Assembly: GCA_009885825.1 (NCBI GenBank)
Contig: VFJY01000114.1
Location: 1-34,018, forward strand
Direction of reading: 5' to 3'
DNA length: 34,018 nt
Origin: Rhodobiaceae bacterium
GTDB taxonomy: Bacteria; Pseudomonadota; Alphaproteobacteria; Rhizobiales; Aestuariivirgaceae
Shown here: one piece after another, positions 1 to 8,026 of the stretch
Numbering within the stretch: the stretch's first letter is position 1
Layout of the letters: every line of letters starts with the position of its first letter
Translations under genes and position numbers: made by a program
Notes under the pieces: generated by a model
What the model was told of the DNA's origin: nothing
Databases searched by the model: none
The model's input: only the letters and a program-made list of their open reading frames with translations

Positions 1-2
1 GC

Positions 3-101
3 AATATTCCATTGGCGGCCGCCTTCACCGTGGTGCCGATTGTGATCATGGGAATATATCTGACGATTGCCAAACGCATGGGGGCCTTCGATGCGCTCTG
101 A
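3..101 (+). CDS. ABC transporter permease, C-terminal end only (PotB-like)
   Basis: The frame is open from the left window edge and ends at a TGA at 99-101. The visible residues form one hydrophobic helix ([19 protein letters not shown]) followed by a short basic cytoplasmic tail ([10 protein letters not shown]), which is how inner-membrane permeases of binding-protein-dependent transporters often end. The next gene is a PotC-type permease whose ATG overlaps this gene, so this is most likely the partner permease (PotB-like) of a spermidine/putrescine-type importer. The family assignment rests mainly on the neighbour, because only 32 residues are present. Confidence 0.65.
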   Translation, partial: NIPLAAAFTVVPIVIMGIYLTIAKRMGAFDAL

Positions 102-897
102 CGGCAGCCCCCTGTTTCTCAGGATTTCGGCCGTTGCCTGCATTGCTTTCCTGCATGTGCCGCTGCTGCTGATATTTCTTTACGCTTTCACGACAGAGGA
201 AAAAAGTTTCCAGTTCCCACCGCCGGGATACACGGCCAAATGGTTCGGTGTGGTTTGGGGCAGACAGGATATCTGGGATGCCATTGGCCTTTCAGTGAAA
301 GTCGCAAGTATCGCCACCGTCCTGGCGCTGGTGCTTGGCACCTGCGCCGCGGCGGCCGTATCGCGTTCGAAGTATTTTGGCCGCGACTACATTTCGCTGC
401 TTTTCATTTTGCCGATTGCCCTTCCGGGCATTGTCACCGGCATCGCCTTGCGCTCCGCGTTCAGCATCATGGATATTCCGTTTTCAACCTGGACCATTGT
501 TTTGGGGCACACGACGTTCTGCATGGTTGTCGTCTACAACAATGTGCTGGCGCGGTTTCGCCGCACCAGCGGCAGCATGATTGAAGCTTCGATGGACTTG
601 GGCGCGGATGGCTTTCAGACCTTCCGCTATGTCGTTTTGCCACAAATCGCCTCGGCTTTGCTCGCCGGTGGAATGCTGGCCTTTGCGCTTTCATTCGACG
701 AAGTGATTGTCACCACTTTCACGGCGGGCCAGCAATCCACACTTCCCATCTGGATGCTGAATGAGCTTATCCGGCCTCGGCAGCGCCCCATCACCAATGT
801 TGTAGCCATCTTTGTGATCGCGGTGACATTTGTACCCATTCTCGCGGCCTATTACCTGACCCGCGAGGGCGAGCATACGGGCGGCACGGGAAAGTAA
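91..897 (+). CDS. ABC transporter permease, spermidine/putrescine type (PotC-like)
   Basis: Inner-membrane permease of a binding-protein-dependent ABC importer, 268 residues. About six hydrophobic segments are visible, the first near residues 12-35. The EAA loop that docks on the ATPase is clear ([20 protein letters not shown], roughly residues 167-186), and the downstream [13 protein letters not shown] segment is typical of PotC/YdcV-type polyamine permeases. I chose the ATG at 91, inside the end of the preceding permease gene, because translational overlap is usual here; an in-frame ATG at 67 would add eight unconserved residues. The solute-binding protein and ATPase are not in the window, so the substrate (polyamine or another small cation or organic acid) is inferred from family only. 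Confidence 0.85.
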   Translation: MRSDGSPLFLRISAVACIAFLHVPLLLIFLYAFTTEEKSFQFPPPGYTAKWFGVVWGRQDIWDAIGLSVKVASIATVLALVLGTCAAAAVSRSKYFGRDYISLLFILPIALPGIVTGIALRSAFSIMDIPFSTWTIVLGHTTFCMVVVYNNVLARFRRTSGSMIEASMDLGADGFQTFRYVVLPQIASALLAGGMLAFALSFDEVIVTTFTAGQQSTLPIWMLNELIRPRQRPITNVVAIFVIAVTFVPILAAYYLTREGEHTGGTGK

Positions 898-925
898 GAT
901 TCGTCTTAAGCGTGAGCCTGGAAGC

Positions 926-1315
926 TCAATGGAATATCCCTTGGACCACGATCATGGTTGCAACCATGGCTGCAATGAGGCCGGCTTCGGCTGCAATGGC
1001 GTAACTGCTCTTCTTGACGAAGAGCCCATTTGCAATCACCAGTGCCATTATGGTGATGGCAACCAGGATGATGGTGAAAAGCGCTTCCCTGACGGCTGTC
1101 ACGCCAACCACCCAGGCCAGCAGGAAGGTGCCGATGAACTGCACGACCATTGCAGCCATCGGCACGGGCGCATTCGCTTCCGACTTCATGCCGACGCCTT
1201 CAAGCCACTTGGTTCCGAAAACTTTTGGCGAGAACCAGAGCGCGCCAACGATGAACGATAATATCGTTCCAACACCCACAGCAAGCCAGTTCACATTTGC
1301 GGCTATCTCAGTCAT
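926..1315 (-). CDS. DUF1761 family membrane protein
   Basis: A small integral membrane protein of 129 residues with four predicted hydrophobic stretches. The N-terminus (NWLAVGVGTILSFIVGALWFSPKVFG) is the recognisable DUF1761 signature; its biochemical role is unknown. The start at 1315 is preceded by a strong ribosome binding site (GGAGGAA, about 6 nt upstream); a longer reading in the same frame would run back into the GFA gene and is unlikely. It is the last gene of an apparent four-gene minus-strand operon (ArsR, AHSA1, GFA, DUF1761) and lies 26 nt after the GFA gene. It converges with the upstream permease gene, 28 nt away. Confidence 0.8.
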   Translation of the reverse strand: MTEIAANVNWLAVGVGTILSFIVGALWFSPKVFGTKWLEGVGMKSEANAPVPMAAMVVQFIGTFLLAWVVGVTAVREALFTIILVAITIMALVIANGLFVKKSSYAIAAEAGLIAAMVATMIVVQGIFH

Positions 1316-1341
1316 TTTTTCTTCCTCCAGCCATTTTCGGT

Positions 1342-1752
1342 TTACATCGGTGGCATGCCGGGGAATTTTGGAAGACTCGCATCCATGTGATCCCAAGGCT
1401 GCCCCTCACCATTGAAAAATATCATCTGCGGCGCGATTCGTGCAGGCTTATCTAGGGACGTCAGATTGAGAGCCAGAATACCTGGCATCCCTGTTGTTTT
1501 TCCCGCAACCATTGAACCGCAGTTGGGGCAATGGCCACGGCTTGCGGTATTGCCGCTATCGGCCTTGTAGTCCCAAAACTTCACCTTGCCCTTCATGGTG
1601 ACTTGCGCTTCGGGAAATGCGGCAAAACTCGCATGTCCGGCGCCAGACAATCGCTGGCAATGCCTGCACTGGCAGTGGCCTGCCATCATGGGTTCCGCGT
1701 CTGTTGAAAAGCGCACATCTCTGCAAGCACATCCACCTTCATACTTGGCCAT
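1342..1752 (-). CDS. GFA family (CENP-V / glutathione-dependent formaldehyde-activating-like) zinc protein
   Basis: A 136-residue cytoplasmic protein of the GFA superfamily. The metal-binding cysteines are all visible: CxC at C8/C10, C27-x-C29-xx-C32 in GHCQCRHCQ, and CxxC at C75/C78 in HCPNCGS. In the founding enzyme these bind zinc and the protein promotes addition of glutathione to formaldehyde, but most family members have no proven substrate, so the activity is not assigned. It lies 21 nt after the AHSA1 gene and 26 nt before the DUF1761 gene on the same strand, which suggests cotranscription under the ArsR-type regulator. Confidence 0.88.
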   Translation of the reverse strand: MAKYEGGCACRDVRFSTDAEPMMAGHCQCRHCQRLSGAGHASFAAFPEAQVTMKGKVKFWDYKADSGNTASRGHCPNCGSMVAGKTTGMPGILALNLTSLDKPARIAPQMIFFNGEGQPWDHMDASLPKFPGMPPM

Positions 1753-1773
1753 GACTTCACTCCTCTGTTTGCT

Positions 1774-2214
1774 TCACGCGTTGATATATTTCTCAAGCCG
1801 TCCGATGCAGCCCAACCAACCCTTGTTGTGCATGTCACGGGCCTGCTCGTTTCCGAACTTCGTGTGCGTGAGCGTCAGTTCGGTGCCTTCCGAGATTTTT
1901 CGCAACTCAATGGTGACAAGCGTCTCCACGTCCGGCGCGCTTTCCCAGGCCCAGGTGAACACCAGTTTGCTGTGTGGACTGATTTCCGAATATATGCCGC
2001 CAACGATGTGATCCTTGCCGTCCGGCTCATGCATTACGATGCGGTAGCGGCCGCCGACTTTGAGATTGGTTTTGGCGAGCGTGACCTCCATGTCGTTGCT
2101 TGGCGCCATCCATTTCTTCAGGATTTCCGGGTCGGTCCAGGCGGCGAAGACTTTTTCCGGGCTGGCTTTGATTTTGCGGACGAGGGTGAGCGAGATGTCT
2201 TGGGCTTTATCCAT
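1774..2214 (-). CDS. SRPBCC / AHSA1 domain protein
   Basis: A single-domain protein of 146 residues with the START-like fold of the AHSA1 (activator of Hsp90 ATPase C-terminal-like) family: an N-terminal strand (DISLTLVRKIKASPEKVFAA), the WTDPEILKKWMAP helix, then GGRYRIVMHEPDG and the C-terminal helix beginning TKFGNEQARDMHNKGW. These proteins make a hydrophobic cavity for small ligands; the ligand here is unknown. The start lies 97 nt inside the upstream arsR-type gene in another frame. The first beta strand requires this start, so the overlap appears real. Pairing of an ArsR regulator with an AHSA1 protein is very common in Proteobacteria and Actinobacteria. Confidence 0.88.
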   Translation of the reverse strand: MDKAQDISLTLVRKIKASPEKVFAAWTDPEILKKWMAPSNDMEVTLAKTNLKVGGRYRIVMHEPDGKDHIVGGIYSEISPHSKLVFTWAWESAPDVETLVTIELRKISEGTELTLTHTKFGNEQARDMHNKGWLGCIGRLEKYINA

Positions 2215-2534
2215 GGGGTCTTCTCCAGCAAGGCAGTCAATGCGTCGAGACGCAGCGTCCAGAATTTTTCATAATCCGATAGCCAACGCATGGCGGCCTC
2301 CATCGGTCCGGGGTTCAGACGGCAGATGACCATCCGCCCGCTCTTTGCCCGCACCAACAAGTCCGCGTTTTCAAGCACATCCAGGTGCTTGCTGATAGCG
2401 GGCAGCGAAATGCCAAAGGGCGCGGCGATCTCGCCAACGCTCATCTCCGGCCTATGCGCCAGAAATTTCAATATCTCGCGCCGGGTCGGATCCGAAAGCG
2501 CCGAAAATGTTGAATCAAGCGTCCGCGTCATCAT
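2118..2534 (-). CDS. ArsR/SmtB-type winged-helix transcriptional regulator
   Basis: A DNA-binding repressor-type protein of 138 residues. It has the ArsR start (FSALSDPTRREILKFLA, residues 10-26) and the helix-turn-helix MSVGEIAAPFGISLPAISKHLDVLE (about 31-55), then a wing with GRMVICRLNP. The cysteine pair of metal-sensing ArsR proteins is absent (only C71), so it is probably not a metal sensor; it resembles the subgroup paired with AHSA1 proteins. The last 30 or so residues (PKTSRSPSS..., rich in Ser, Lys and Pro) lie beyond the conserved domain and are encoded in the 97-nt overlap with the next gene. Two ATG codons (2534 and 2531) are adjacent; AGG lies 4-7 nt upstream. Confidence 0.88.
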   Translation of the reverse strand: MMTRTLDSTFSALSDPTRREILKFLAHRPEMSVGEIAAPFGISLPAISKHLDVLENADLLVRAKSGRMVICRLNPGPMEAAMRWLSDYEKFWTLRLDALTALLEKTPWIKPKTSRSPSSAKSKPARKKSSPPGPTRKS

Positions 2535-2549
2535 TTAACCTTTCGGTAA

Positions 2550-2578
2550 AATGTCCCACAGGTTGCCCGGGCTGTCAA
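2550..2578 (-). promoter_or_regulatory. Candidate sigma-70 promoter of the arsR-type operon
   Basis: On the minus strand a perfect -35 hexamer TTGACA (2578-2573) is followed after 17 nt by GACATT (2555-2550), a poor -10. It lies in the only 51 nt between the CoxG-like gene and the arsR-type gene, so it would start the four-gene operon with a very short leader of about 10 nt. The spacer contains the palindrome CCCGGG. The exact -10 is uncertain. Confidence 0.4.
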
Positions 2579-2585
2579 GTGCGCC

Positions 2586-3158
2586 CTAGCGTTTTTTCTT
2601 GGCAGGCTTCTTGGCTGGCTTTTTCGCGGCTGGCTTCCTTGCCACTTTCTTCACAACCTTCTTGGTCACTTTCTTTGCGGGTTTCTTGACAGGCTTTTTG
2701 GGCCTGGCGCCACCAGCCATCACAGCCGCCGCGGCTGCGAATTTTTCGAAAAATTGTGTTGCCAGCGAGCGGGCGGTTGAATCGATCAGCCGCGAACCCA
2801 GCATGGCCAACTTGCCGCCGACTTGCGCATCCACATCATACTTGAGCAAAGTGCCCTCAGGCGCTGTCTCCAGTTTCACATCGGCGCCACCGGTTGCAAA
2901 TCCAGCGAAACCGCCCTTGCCCTCGCCTGATATGCGGTAGCCATTTGGTGGGTCCATATCGCTCAAATTCACCACGCCAGTGAAGCCTGCTTTCACAGGG
3001 CCAACCTTGATGACGACGCGGGCTTCCATCTGGGTGGGTGAATGGCGGGTGATCGATTCACAGCCGGGAATGCAAGCCTTCAAAACACTGGTATCGTTCA
3101 TCGCCGCCCACACAACTTCGCGGGGTGCCGCAATCAGTTCTTCGCCACTCATCTTCAT
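2586..3158 (-). CDS. CoxG-like SRPBCC protein with a lysine-rich tail
   Basis: A 190-residue protein. Residues 1-150 match the CO dehydrogenase subunit G (CoxG) family of SRPBCC proteins: [28 protein letters not shown], then [26 protein letters not shown]. CoxG homologues are often found away from cox genes and their role there is unclear. Residues 152-190 are a low-complexity tail of KKP/KKV repeats with 18 lysines in 39 residues, similar in composition to histone H1 or AlgP tails; this is unusual for CoxG. The ATG at 3158 overlaps the tgt stop as ATGA, which decides the start; a GTG at 3173 is possible but less likely. It is the last gene of the coaD-to-tgt run. Confidence 0.82.
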   Translation of the reverse strand: MKMSGEELIAAPREVVWAAMNDTSVLKACIPGCESITRHSPTQMEARVVIKVGPVKAGFTGVVNLSDMDPPNGYRISGEGKGGFAGFATGGADVKLETAPEGTLLKYDVDAQVGGKLAMLGSRLIDSTARSLATQFFEKFAAAAAVMAGGARPKKPVKKPAKKVTKKVVKKVARKPAAKKPAKKPAKKKR

Positions 3159-4270
3159 TGTTTTCGTTCCCACTGTTGTTTGGTTGCACGTCTGAATTCT
3201 TCGAATCTGTCCTGCGCTATCGCCAGCCTGATACCCTGCATAAGTTCCTGATAATAGGCAATGTTGGCCCAGGAGAGAAGCATCATGCCCAGCAATTCGC
3301 CAGACCGCATGAGGTGATGCAGGTAGGCGCGCGAGTATTTGGAGAGTGCTGGGCAGGAGCTTTCCTCATCCAATGGGCGGTTGTCTGTGGCGTGGATGGC
3401 GTTGCGCAGGTTGACCTTGCCAAACCGGGTGAAAGCCTGGCCATGGCGGCCTGATCTGGTTGGCATCACGCAATCAAACATATCAATGCCGCGCGCCACC
3501 GACTCCAAAATATCATCGGGAGTTCCCACACCCATGAGATAGCGGGGCTTGTCCTCCGGCAGTTCGGGGGTGGTAAAATCAAGGGTTTGCAGCATGAGTT
3601 TCTGGCCCTCGCCGACTGCCAAGCCGCCAATGGCATACCCCTCGAAGCCGATATCTATAAGACCTGCAGCACTTGCGCGGCGAAGCGCTTCGTCCACGCC
3701 ACCTTGCACGATGCCGAAACTGCCGCGTCCCGGCTGCTTGCCGAAGGCCTTGCGCGACCTTGCGGCCCAGCGCAGGGAGAGCTGCATGGCCTTTTCCGCT
3801 TCCTTGTCCGTGTGCGGAAATTCGAGGCATTGGTCGAGTTGCATTTGAATATCAGAACCCAGCAGGCGCTGAATATCCATGGCGCGTTCCGGCGTCAGCT
3901 CATGGCGGCTGCCATCGATGTGGGACGCGAAGGTTGCCCCCTGCTCCGTTATCCTGCGGATTTTTGACAGCGACATGATTTGAAAGCCGCCACTGTCGGT
4001 GAGGATTGGCCCATCCCAGGTGGTGAATTTGTGCAGTCCGCCAAGGGCCGCGACATCCTCAGCGCCTGGCCGCAGCATCAAATGATAGGTGTTGCCCAGG
4101 ATGATATCGGAACCTGCCTCCTTAACCTGATCCATATACATGCCCTTCACGGTGCCCACCGTGCCGACGGGCATGAAGGCAGGAGTTCGAATGTCGCCAT
4201 GCAGCGTGCGAACGGTGCCAAGGCGCGCTTGGCCATCGGTCTTGTGAAGGGTGAAGGAAAATTCGGTCAT
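3155..4270 (-). CDS. tgt: Queuine tRNA-ribosyltransferase (Tgt)
   Basis: Exchanges guanine-34 for preQ1 in tRNAs with GUN anticodons, the committed step of queuosine synthesis; 371 residues, usual length. The substrate-binding DSGGFQ (D92), the GLAVGE loop, and the nucleophile region [13 protein letters not shown] (D266) are present. The four zinc ligands of the Zymomonas enzyme (C318, C320, C323, H349) align with S304, C306, L309 and A335, so three of four are replaced and zinc binding is unlikely. The ATG at 4270 overlaps the queA stop (ATGA), which sets the start. Upstream queA provides the next enzyme of the same pathway, so the two are translationally coupled. Confidence 0.96.
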   Translation of the reverse strand: MTEFSFTLHKTDGQARLGTVRTLHGDIRTPAFMPVGTVGTVKGMYMDQVKEAGSDIILGNTYHLMLRPGAEDVAALGGLHKFTTWDGPILTDSGGFQIMSLSKIRRITEQGATFASHIDGSRHELTPERAMDIQRLLGSDIQMQLDQCLEFPHTDKEAEKAMQLSLRWAARSRKAFGKQPGRGSFGIVQGGVDEALRRASAAGLIDIGFEGYAIGGLAVGEGQKLMLQTLDFTTPELPEDKPRYLMGVGTPDDILESVARGIDMFDCVMPTRSGRHGQAFTRFGKVNLRNAIHATDNRPLDEESSCPALSKYSRAYLHHLMRSGELLGMMLLSWANIAYYQELMQGIRLAIAQDRFEEFRRATKQQWERKQ

Positions 4271-5325
4271 GGAGCTTTCGGGAATAGCAGGCTGCAATCG
4301 CCATAGGAATAGAAACGATAGTTGCTCGCGATTGCGTGGGCATAGGCGGCCTTCATGCGCTCCAATCCGGCAAAGGCCGAGACCAGCATGAAGAGCGTTG
4401 ATTTCGGCAGGTGGAAATTGGTGATGAGGAGATCGACTGCCAAAAACTTGTAACCCGGTGTGATGAAAATATCCGTGGTTCCGCTGAAGGGCTGCAGCGT
4501 CGCGCTTTCCAAAAGCCTGAGGGAAGTTGTTCCCACGGCCACAATGCGCCCGCCTTCTGCTCTCGCTGCATTCAGTCGCGCAATCGTTTCAGGCGAAACC
4601 TCGCCCCATTCGCTGTGCATCTTGTGGTCGCGGGTGTCATCGGCCTTCACTGGCAGAAAGGTACCGGCGCCCACATGGAGGGTCACAAATTCCGCAGCAA
4701 TTCCATTGTCTTGGAGTTGTTTCATGAGATTTGGCGTGAAGTGCAAACCGGCTGTGGGGGCGGCAACGGCCCCGGCGTGCTCAGCGAATATGGTTTGATA
4801 GTCTGTCACGTCCTGCGCATCAGTCGGACGTTTGCCTTCTATATAGGGCGGCAACGGCATGCGTCCGACGGCAAGTATGGCTTCATCCAGCACAGGCCCG
4901 CTGAAATCAAATGCGAGTGTGATTTCCCCGGCTTCACCTTTGTCCTCCACGGTCGCATCCAGGTTCCCCAGAAGACAGGCCCTGCCTTCGCCCCCAAAGC
5001 GCAACCTGTCCCCCGCCCGCAGCTTCTTCCCCGGCTTGGCGAATGCTTTCCAGCGGGAGGCATCAAGGCGCATGTGAAGCAGGGCCTCGATCTTTGGCGT
5101 GGAATCCCCCCGCCCAAGGCGCGCTCCCGTCAATGCGGCAGGAATGACCTTTGTGTTGTTGAAAACCAGCACATCGCCCGCCCGCAATTGTGAAGGCAGA
5201 TCGCCAACCGTCAGATCACGGAAACCATCATCCACCACCAGCAGCTTTGCCGCCTCACGTGGAACCGCCGGGCGAAGGGCGATTCGCTCCGGCGGAAGTT
5301 CAAAATCAAAATCAGAAACGCGCAC
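4267..5325 (-). CDS. queA: S-adenosylmethionine:tRNA ribosyltransferase-isomerase (QueA)
   Basis: Transfers and isomerises the ribose of S-adenosylmethionine onto preQ1-34 in tRNA, giving epoxyqueuosine; 352 residues, the normal length. Family landmarks are the start [59 protein letters not shown] and the C-terminal [13 protein letters not shown] chose a GTG at 5325, because the conserved N-terminus begins there and no ATG lies nearby; the longer open frame upstream covers the cyclophilin gene. It lies 14 nt after that gene and overlaps tgt by 4 nt, forming a queuosine pair inside a longer operon. Confidence 0.95.
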   Translation of the reverse strand: MRVSDFDFELPPERIALRPAVPREAAKLLVVDDGFRDLTVGDLPSQLRAGDVLVFNNTKVIPAALTGARLGRGDSTPKIEALLHMRLDASRWKAFAKPGKKLRAGDRLRFGGEGRACLLGNLDATVEDKGEAGEITLAFDFSGPVLDEAILAVGRMPLPPYIEGKRPTDAQDVTDYQTIFAEHAGAVAAPTAGLHFTPNLMKQLQDNGIAAEFVTLHVGAGTFLPVKADDTRDHKMHSEWGEVSPETIARLNAARAEGGRIVAVGTTSLRLLESATLQPFSGTTDIFITPGYKFLAVDLLITNFHLPKSTLFMLVSAFAGLERMKAAYAHAIASNYRFYSYGDCSLLFPKAP

Positions 5326-5339
5326 AGCGGAAGTTGCCG

Positions 5340-5807
5340 TTACCTGGCATCCGCCGCCACGTGCATCTTGATGATCTTGTCGGGATTTTTCGGTGGCTCG
5401 CCCTTCTTCAGGGCGTCCACATGCTCCATGCCAGAGGTCACCCGGCCCCATACCGTGTATTGATTGTCAAGGAACGTCGCATCATCGAAGCAGATGAAGA
5501 ACTGGCTGTTGGCGGAGTTTGGGCTGGATGACCGCGCCATGGAACAGATGCCGCGAATATGCGGCTCCTTGCTGAACTCGGCCTTGAGGTCTGGCTTCTT
5601 TGAGCCGCCCGTGCCGGTGCCGGTGGGATCGCCGCCCTGGGCCATGAAGCCATCGATCACGCGGTGAAACACGACGCCGTTGTAGAAGCCTTGGCGCGTC
5701 AACTCCTTGATGCGGGCCACGTGGCCGGGGGCAAGCTTGTGCAGAAGTTCGATGACAACCTGGCCCATGGGCAGATCCATGTGAAGAGTATTTTCGAGAT
5801 CAGCCAT
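5340..5807 (-). CDS. Cyclophilin-type peptidyl-prolyl cis-trans isomerase, cytoplasmic
   Basis: Catalyses cis-trans isomerisation of Xaa-Pro bonds; 155 residues, a bare cyclophilin domain without signal peptide. The core [22 protein letters not shown] (Arg and Phe of the active site included), [20 protein letters not shown] and the C-terminal [17 protein letters not shown] are all present. Its ATG overlaps the stop codon of the upstream secreted cyclophilin by one base (TAATG), so the two are translationally coupled. The proteins are clearly related along their whole length, consistent with an old tandem duplication followed by different localisation. Confidence 0.95.
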   Translation of the reverse strand: MADLENTLHMDLPMGQVVIELLHKLAPGHVARIKELTRQGFYNGVVFHRVIDGFMAQGGDPTGTGTGGSKKPDLKAEFSKEPHIRGICSMARSSSPNSANSQFFICFDDATFLDNQYTVWGRVTSGMEHVDALKKGEPPKNPDKIIKMHVAADAR

Positions 5808-6316
5808 TATTGGACGGTTACCTTTACCATTTTGTCAGGATTTGCCGGTGGCTCGCCGCGCTCAAGGCGGTCAACGCAGAACATGCCTTCATCATCAACC
5901 TTGCCCCAGACGGTGTATTGGTTATCGAGAAACCCGCCATCGGCGAACATGACGAAGAACTGGCTGTTGGCTGAATTGGGGTCGCTTGAACGCGCCATGC
6001 CGACAGCTCCACGGGAAAAATGCTCGCTGGTGAACTCCGCGTCGATATTGGGTTCCTGTGAACCGCCCATTCCGGTGCCCGTCGGGTCGCCGGTTTGGGC
6101 CATGAAGCCATCGATCACCCGGTGAAACACGATGCCATCGTAGAAGCCGGCGGCGGTCAGCTTGGAGATTTGGGCCACATGCTTTGGCGCCAGATCGGCG
6201 CGAAGGGTGATGGTGAAACTGCATTTCTTGCTGGTTTCAACCACGAGTTTTTCAGCAGCAAACGCTGGGGCGGCCATCAGCATGGCAGCAATGGCAAAGA
6301 CGCCAAGTTTCTTCAT
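5807..6316 (-). CDS. Cyclophilin-type peptidyl-prolyl cis-trans isomerase, exported
   Basis: A 169-residue cyclophilin with a classical signal peptide (MKKLGVFAIAAMLMAAPAFA, cleavage after residue 20 or 21), so it should act in the periplasm. The isomerase core [22 protein letters not shown] and [17 protein letters not shown] is intact. A good Shine-Dalgarno (GGAGA) lies about 8 nt before the ATG. It is coupled to the cytoplasmic paralogue by a 1-nt overlap. The 78 nt between it and coaD show no terminator, so transcription from coaD could continue into it. Confidence 0.95.
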   Translation of the reverse strand: MKKLGVFAIAAMLMAAPAFAAEKLVVETSKKCSFTITLRADLAPKHVAQISKLTAAGFYDGIVFHRVIDGFMAQTGDPTGTGMGGSQEPNIDAEFTSEHFSRGAVGMARSSDPNSANSQFFVMFADGGFLDNQYTVWGKVDDEGMFCVDRLERGEPPANPDKMVKVTVQ

Positions 6317-6394
6317 TCTAAAGTCTCCGGTTGGGGTTTGAGGTCGTCTCGCTTTGAATAGTGCCAGTTATCGCCAGAAATGAGGCTGTGCAAG

Positions 6395-6895
6395 CTAAGA
6401 TTTTTTGATTGCCGCAGCCACCGCCGCTTGCGCTTCATTGGGGATAAACAAGGTGATATCACCGCCCATTTTGGTGATTTGCTTGACCAGCGATGAGGCA
6501 ATCATGCGGGTTGCCGGCGAGGCGGCCAAAAACACGGTTTCGATGTCGGGAGCCAGGGCCCCATTCATCTGGCCCATTTGAACTTCATAATCAAAGTCGC
6601 TGGCATCCCTGAGACCCCGGATGATCAATCCCGCATGGGCGCGGCGGGCCGCATCCACCGCCAAATCGGCAAAAGTCACAACGTTGATTTTAATCCCCGT
6701 GTGCTCCGCTATGGGTTTGGTCACCTGTTCCAGCAATTCAACGCGGGTTCGTTCGCTGAGAAGCGATTGTTTTCCAGGGTGCGTGCCCACACCCAGCACA
6801 AGTTTTTCAACCAGCCGGGCCGAGCGGGCGATGATGTCGAGGTGCCCGTAGGTTACGGGGTCAAACGAGCCGGGGTAAAAGCCTGTGCGATTCAT
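6395..6895 (-). CDS. coaD: Phosphopantetheine adenylyltransferase
   Basis: Fourth step of coenzyme A synthesis: transfers AMP from ATP to 4'-phosphopantetheine. The protein has 166 residues, as usual. The nucleotidyltransferase signature YPGSFDPVTYGHLDII (residues 8-23, with the GH of the T/HxGH motif) is present, as are IIRGLRDASDFDYEVQMGQMN and the C-terminal ASSLVKQI (normally SSSLVKE). It is the first gene of the minus-strand run coaD, two cyclophilins, queA, tgt, and diverges from the VOC gene across 84 nt that must hold both promoters. The Shine-Dalgarno is weak. Confidence 0.96.
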   Translation of the reverse strand: MNRTGFYPGSFDPVTYGHLDIIARSARLVEKLVLGVGTHPGKQSLLSERTRVELLEQVTKPIAEHTGIKINVVTFADLAVDAARRAHAGLIIRGLRDASDFDYEVQMGQMNGALAPDIETVFLAASPATRMIASSLVKQITKMGGDITLFIPNEAQAAVAAAIKKS

Positions 6896-6979
6896 GTGGC
6901 AATGTTAAACTGTTCAGGTTGCTGCCGCAACCTGTCAGCAGAAGGCTGTATGTTGGAGACGCATTCAGGAGAACCGATC

Positions 6980-7402
6980 ATGGCAAACGAGATTCAAACC
7001 ATCATTTCTCACGTTTCGGTTGGCACCAACGACTTTGAGAAAGCACGAAAATTCTATGAGCGCCTGCTCAACACATTGGGTTGCCGGGTTATCCTGGAAC
7101 ACGCTGGCGCTGTGGGATTTGGCAAGGTGTATCCTGAATTTTGGCTCGGAACACCTTTCGATGGCGACCGCGCAACCCCGGGAAATGGCGGTCACGTGAG
7201 TTTTGTAGCACAGTCAAAGGCCGAGGTTGATGCTTTCTTCAAAGCGGCACTTGCTGCGGGCGCGACCGAAGATGGCAATCCCGGCCATCGGCATGACTAC
7301 GGCGAACCCTATTACGGCTGCTTTGTGCGCGATCTTGATGCCAACAAGATCGAAGCCACGTTTTGGGATTTTGAGTTGGCGAAGAAGTTGGGAATGGGCT
7401 GA
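6980..7402 (+). CDS. VOC (glyoxalase/bleomycin resistance) family protein
   Basis: A 140-residue protein with two beta-alpha-beta-beta-beta units typical of the vicinal oxygen chelate superfamily: ISHVSVGTNDFEKARKFYERLL at the start and GCFVRDLDANKIEATFWD near the end. H10 and the final E of KIEATF are at positions that commonly bind the metal. The reaction is not predictable from sequence; many such single-domain members are uncharacterised. The ATG at 6980 has AGGAGA upstream, so I prefer it to longer in-frame starts. Its TGA directly abuts the stop codon of the convergent LysE gene, with no spacer. Confidence 0.88.
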   Translation: MANEIQTIISHVSVGTNDFEKARKFYERLLNTLGCRVILEHAGAVGFGKVYPEFWLGTPFDGDRATPGNGGHVSFVAQSKAEVDAFFKAALAAGATEDGNPGHRHDYGEPYYGCFVRDLDANKIEATFWDFELAKKLGMG

Positions 7403-8017
7403 CTAACTGTTGGACCGCAGAGCCAGCCAAATTCCGCCGGCTGTGAGGCAAATTCCGCTGACAATTTCTATGGTGCGAATGCGCGACCGCTGTAGCCAGG
7501 CTCCGGCTTTGCCTGCCAAAAACGCGTAGGCCGTGTCGCCTGCGGCAGCAATCACCATGAATGTCAGGCCGAGGAGGAGTGTTTCTCGCGTCACATTTCC
7601 ACCATTGGAAAGGAATGGCGGGATCATGGCGCCAAACAGCACCAGCATCTTTGGATTGGAGATGATGACGACAAACCCCTGCAGGAAGAAACTTCCGCGT
7701 GGCCGCGCGCGATCCACAGCCAGGGCCAAGTCCCCTTTGTACATAAAAAGCTTGATGCCGAGCCACACAAGATATGCCGCACCCACCCAGCGCAGGACAT
7801 CAAACCAGACACCCATAATCTGGAGCGCTGCATTCAATCCAGCCGTTGCCAAGGCCAGCCAGATAACAAAACCAGCTTGTGTTCCAAGCACGTTCATCAG
7901 TCCTGCTTTCGCGCCGTAGCGAAGGCTGTTTGCGATGATCACGGTTACGGTTGGGCCAGGAACAAGCGCCAGAGCAATTGCGGCAACGAAAAACGCCAAA
8001 TAGGATTCGAATGTCAT
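7403..8017 (-). CDS. LysE/RhtB family amino-acid exporter
   Basis: An inner-membrane exporter of 204 residues with about six hydrophobic segments. The family signature near the N-terminus (ALALVPGPTVTVIIANSLRYGAKAGL, residues 16-41) and GFVVIISNPKMLVLFGA mark the LysE/RhtB superfamily, whose members export amino acids or related metabolites. Substrate is not predictable. It begins 9 nt after the gyrA stop on the same strand (AAGGAT upstream), so readthrough from gyrA is possible. It ends directly against the VOC gene with zero spacing. Confidence 0.9.
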   Translation of the reverse strand: MTFESYLAFFVAAIALALVPGPTVTVIIANSLRYGAKAGLMNVLGTQAGFVIWLALATAGLNAALQIMGVWFDVLRWVGAAYLVWLGIKLFMYKGDLALAVDRARPRGSFFLQGFVVIISNPKMLVLFGAMIPPFLSNGGNVTRETLLLGLTFMVIAAAGDTAYAFLAGKAGAWLQRSRIRTIEIVSGICLTAGGIWLALRSNS

Positions 8018-8026
8018 GGTTTGCGC

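Noticed and set aside
2586-2705. Frameshift as the cause of the lysine tail of the CoxG-like protein
   Set aside because: The tail ends at a normal stop and the periodic KKP/KKV/KKA pattern is not what a random frame would give; no family-like C-terminus is seen in the other frames.
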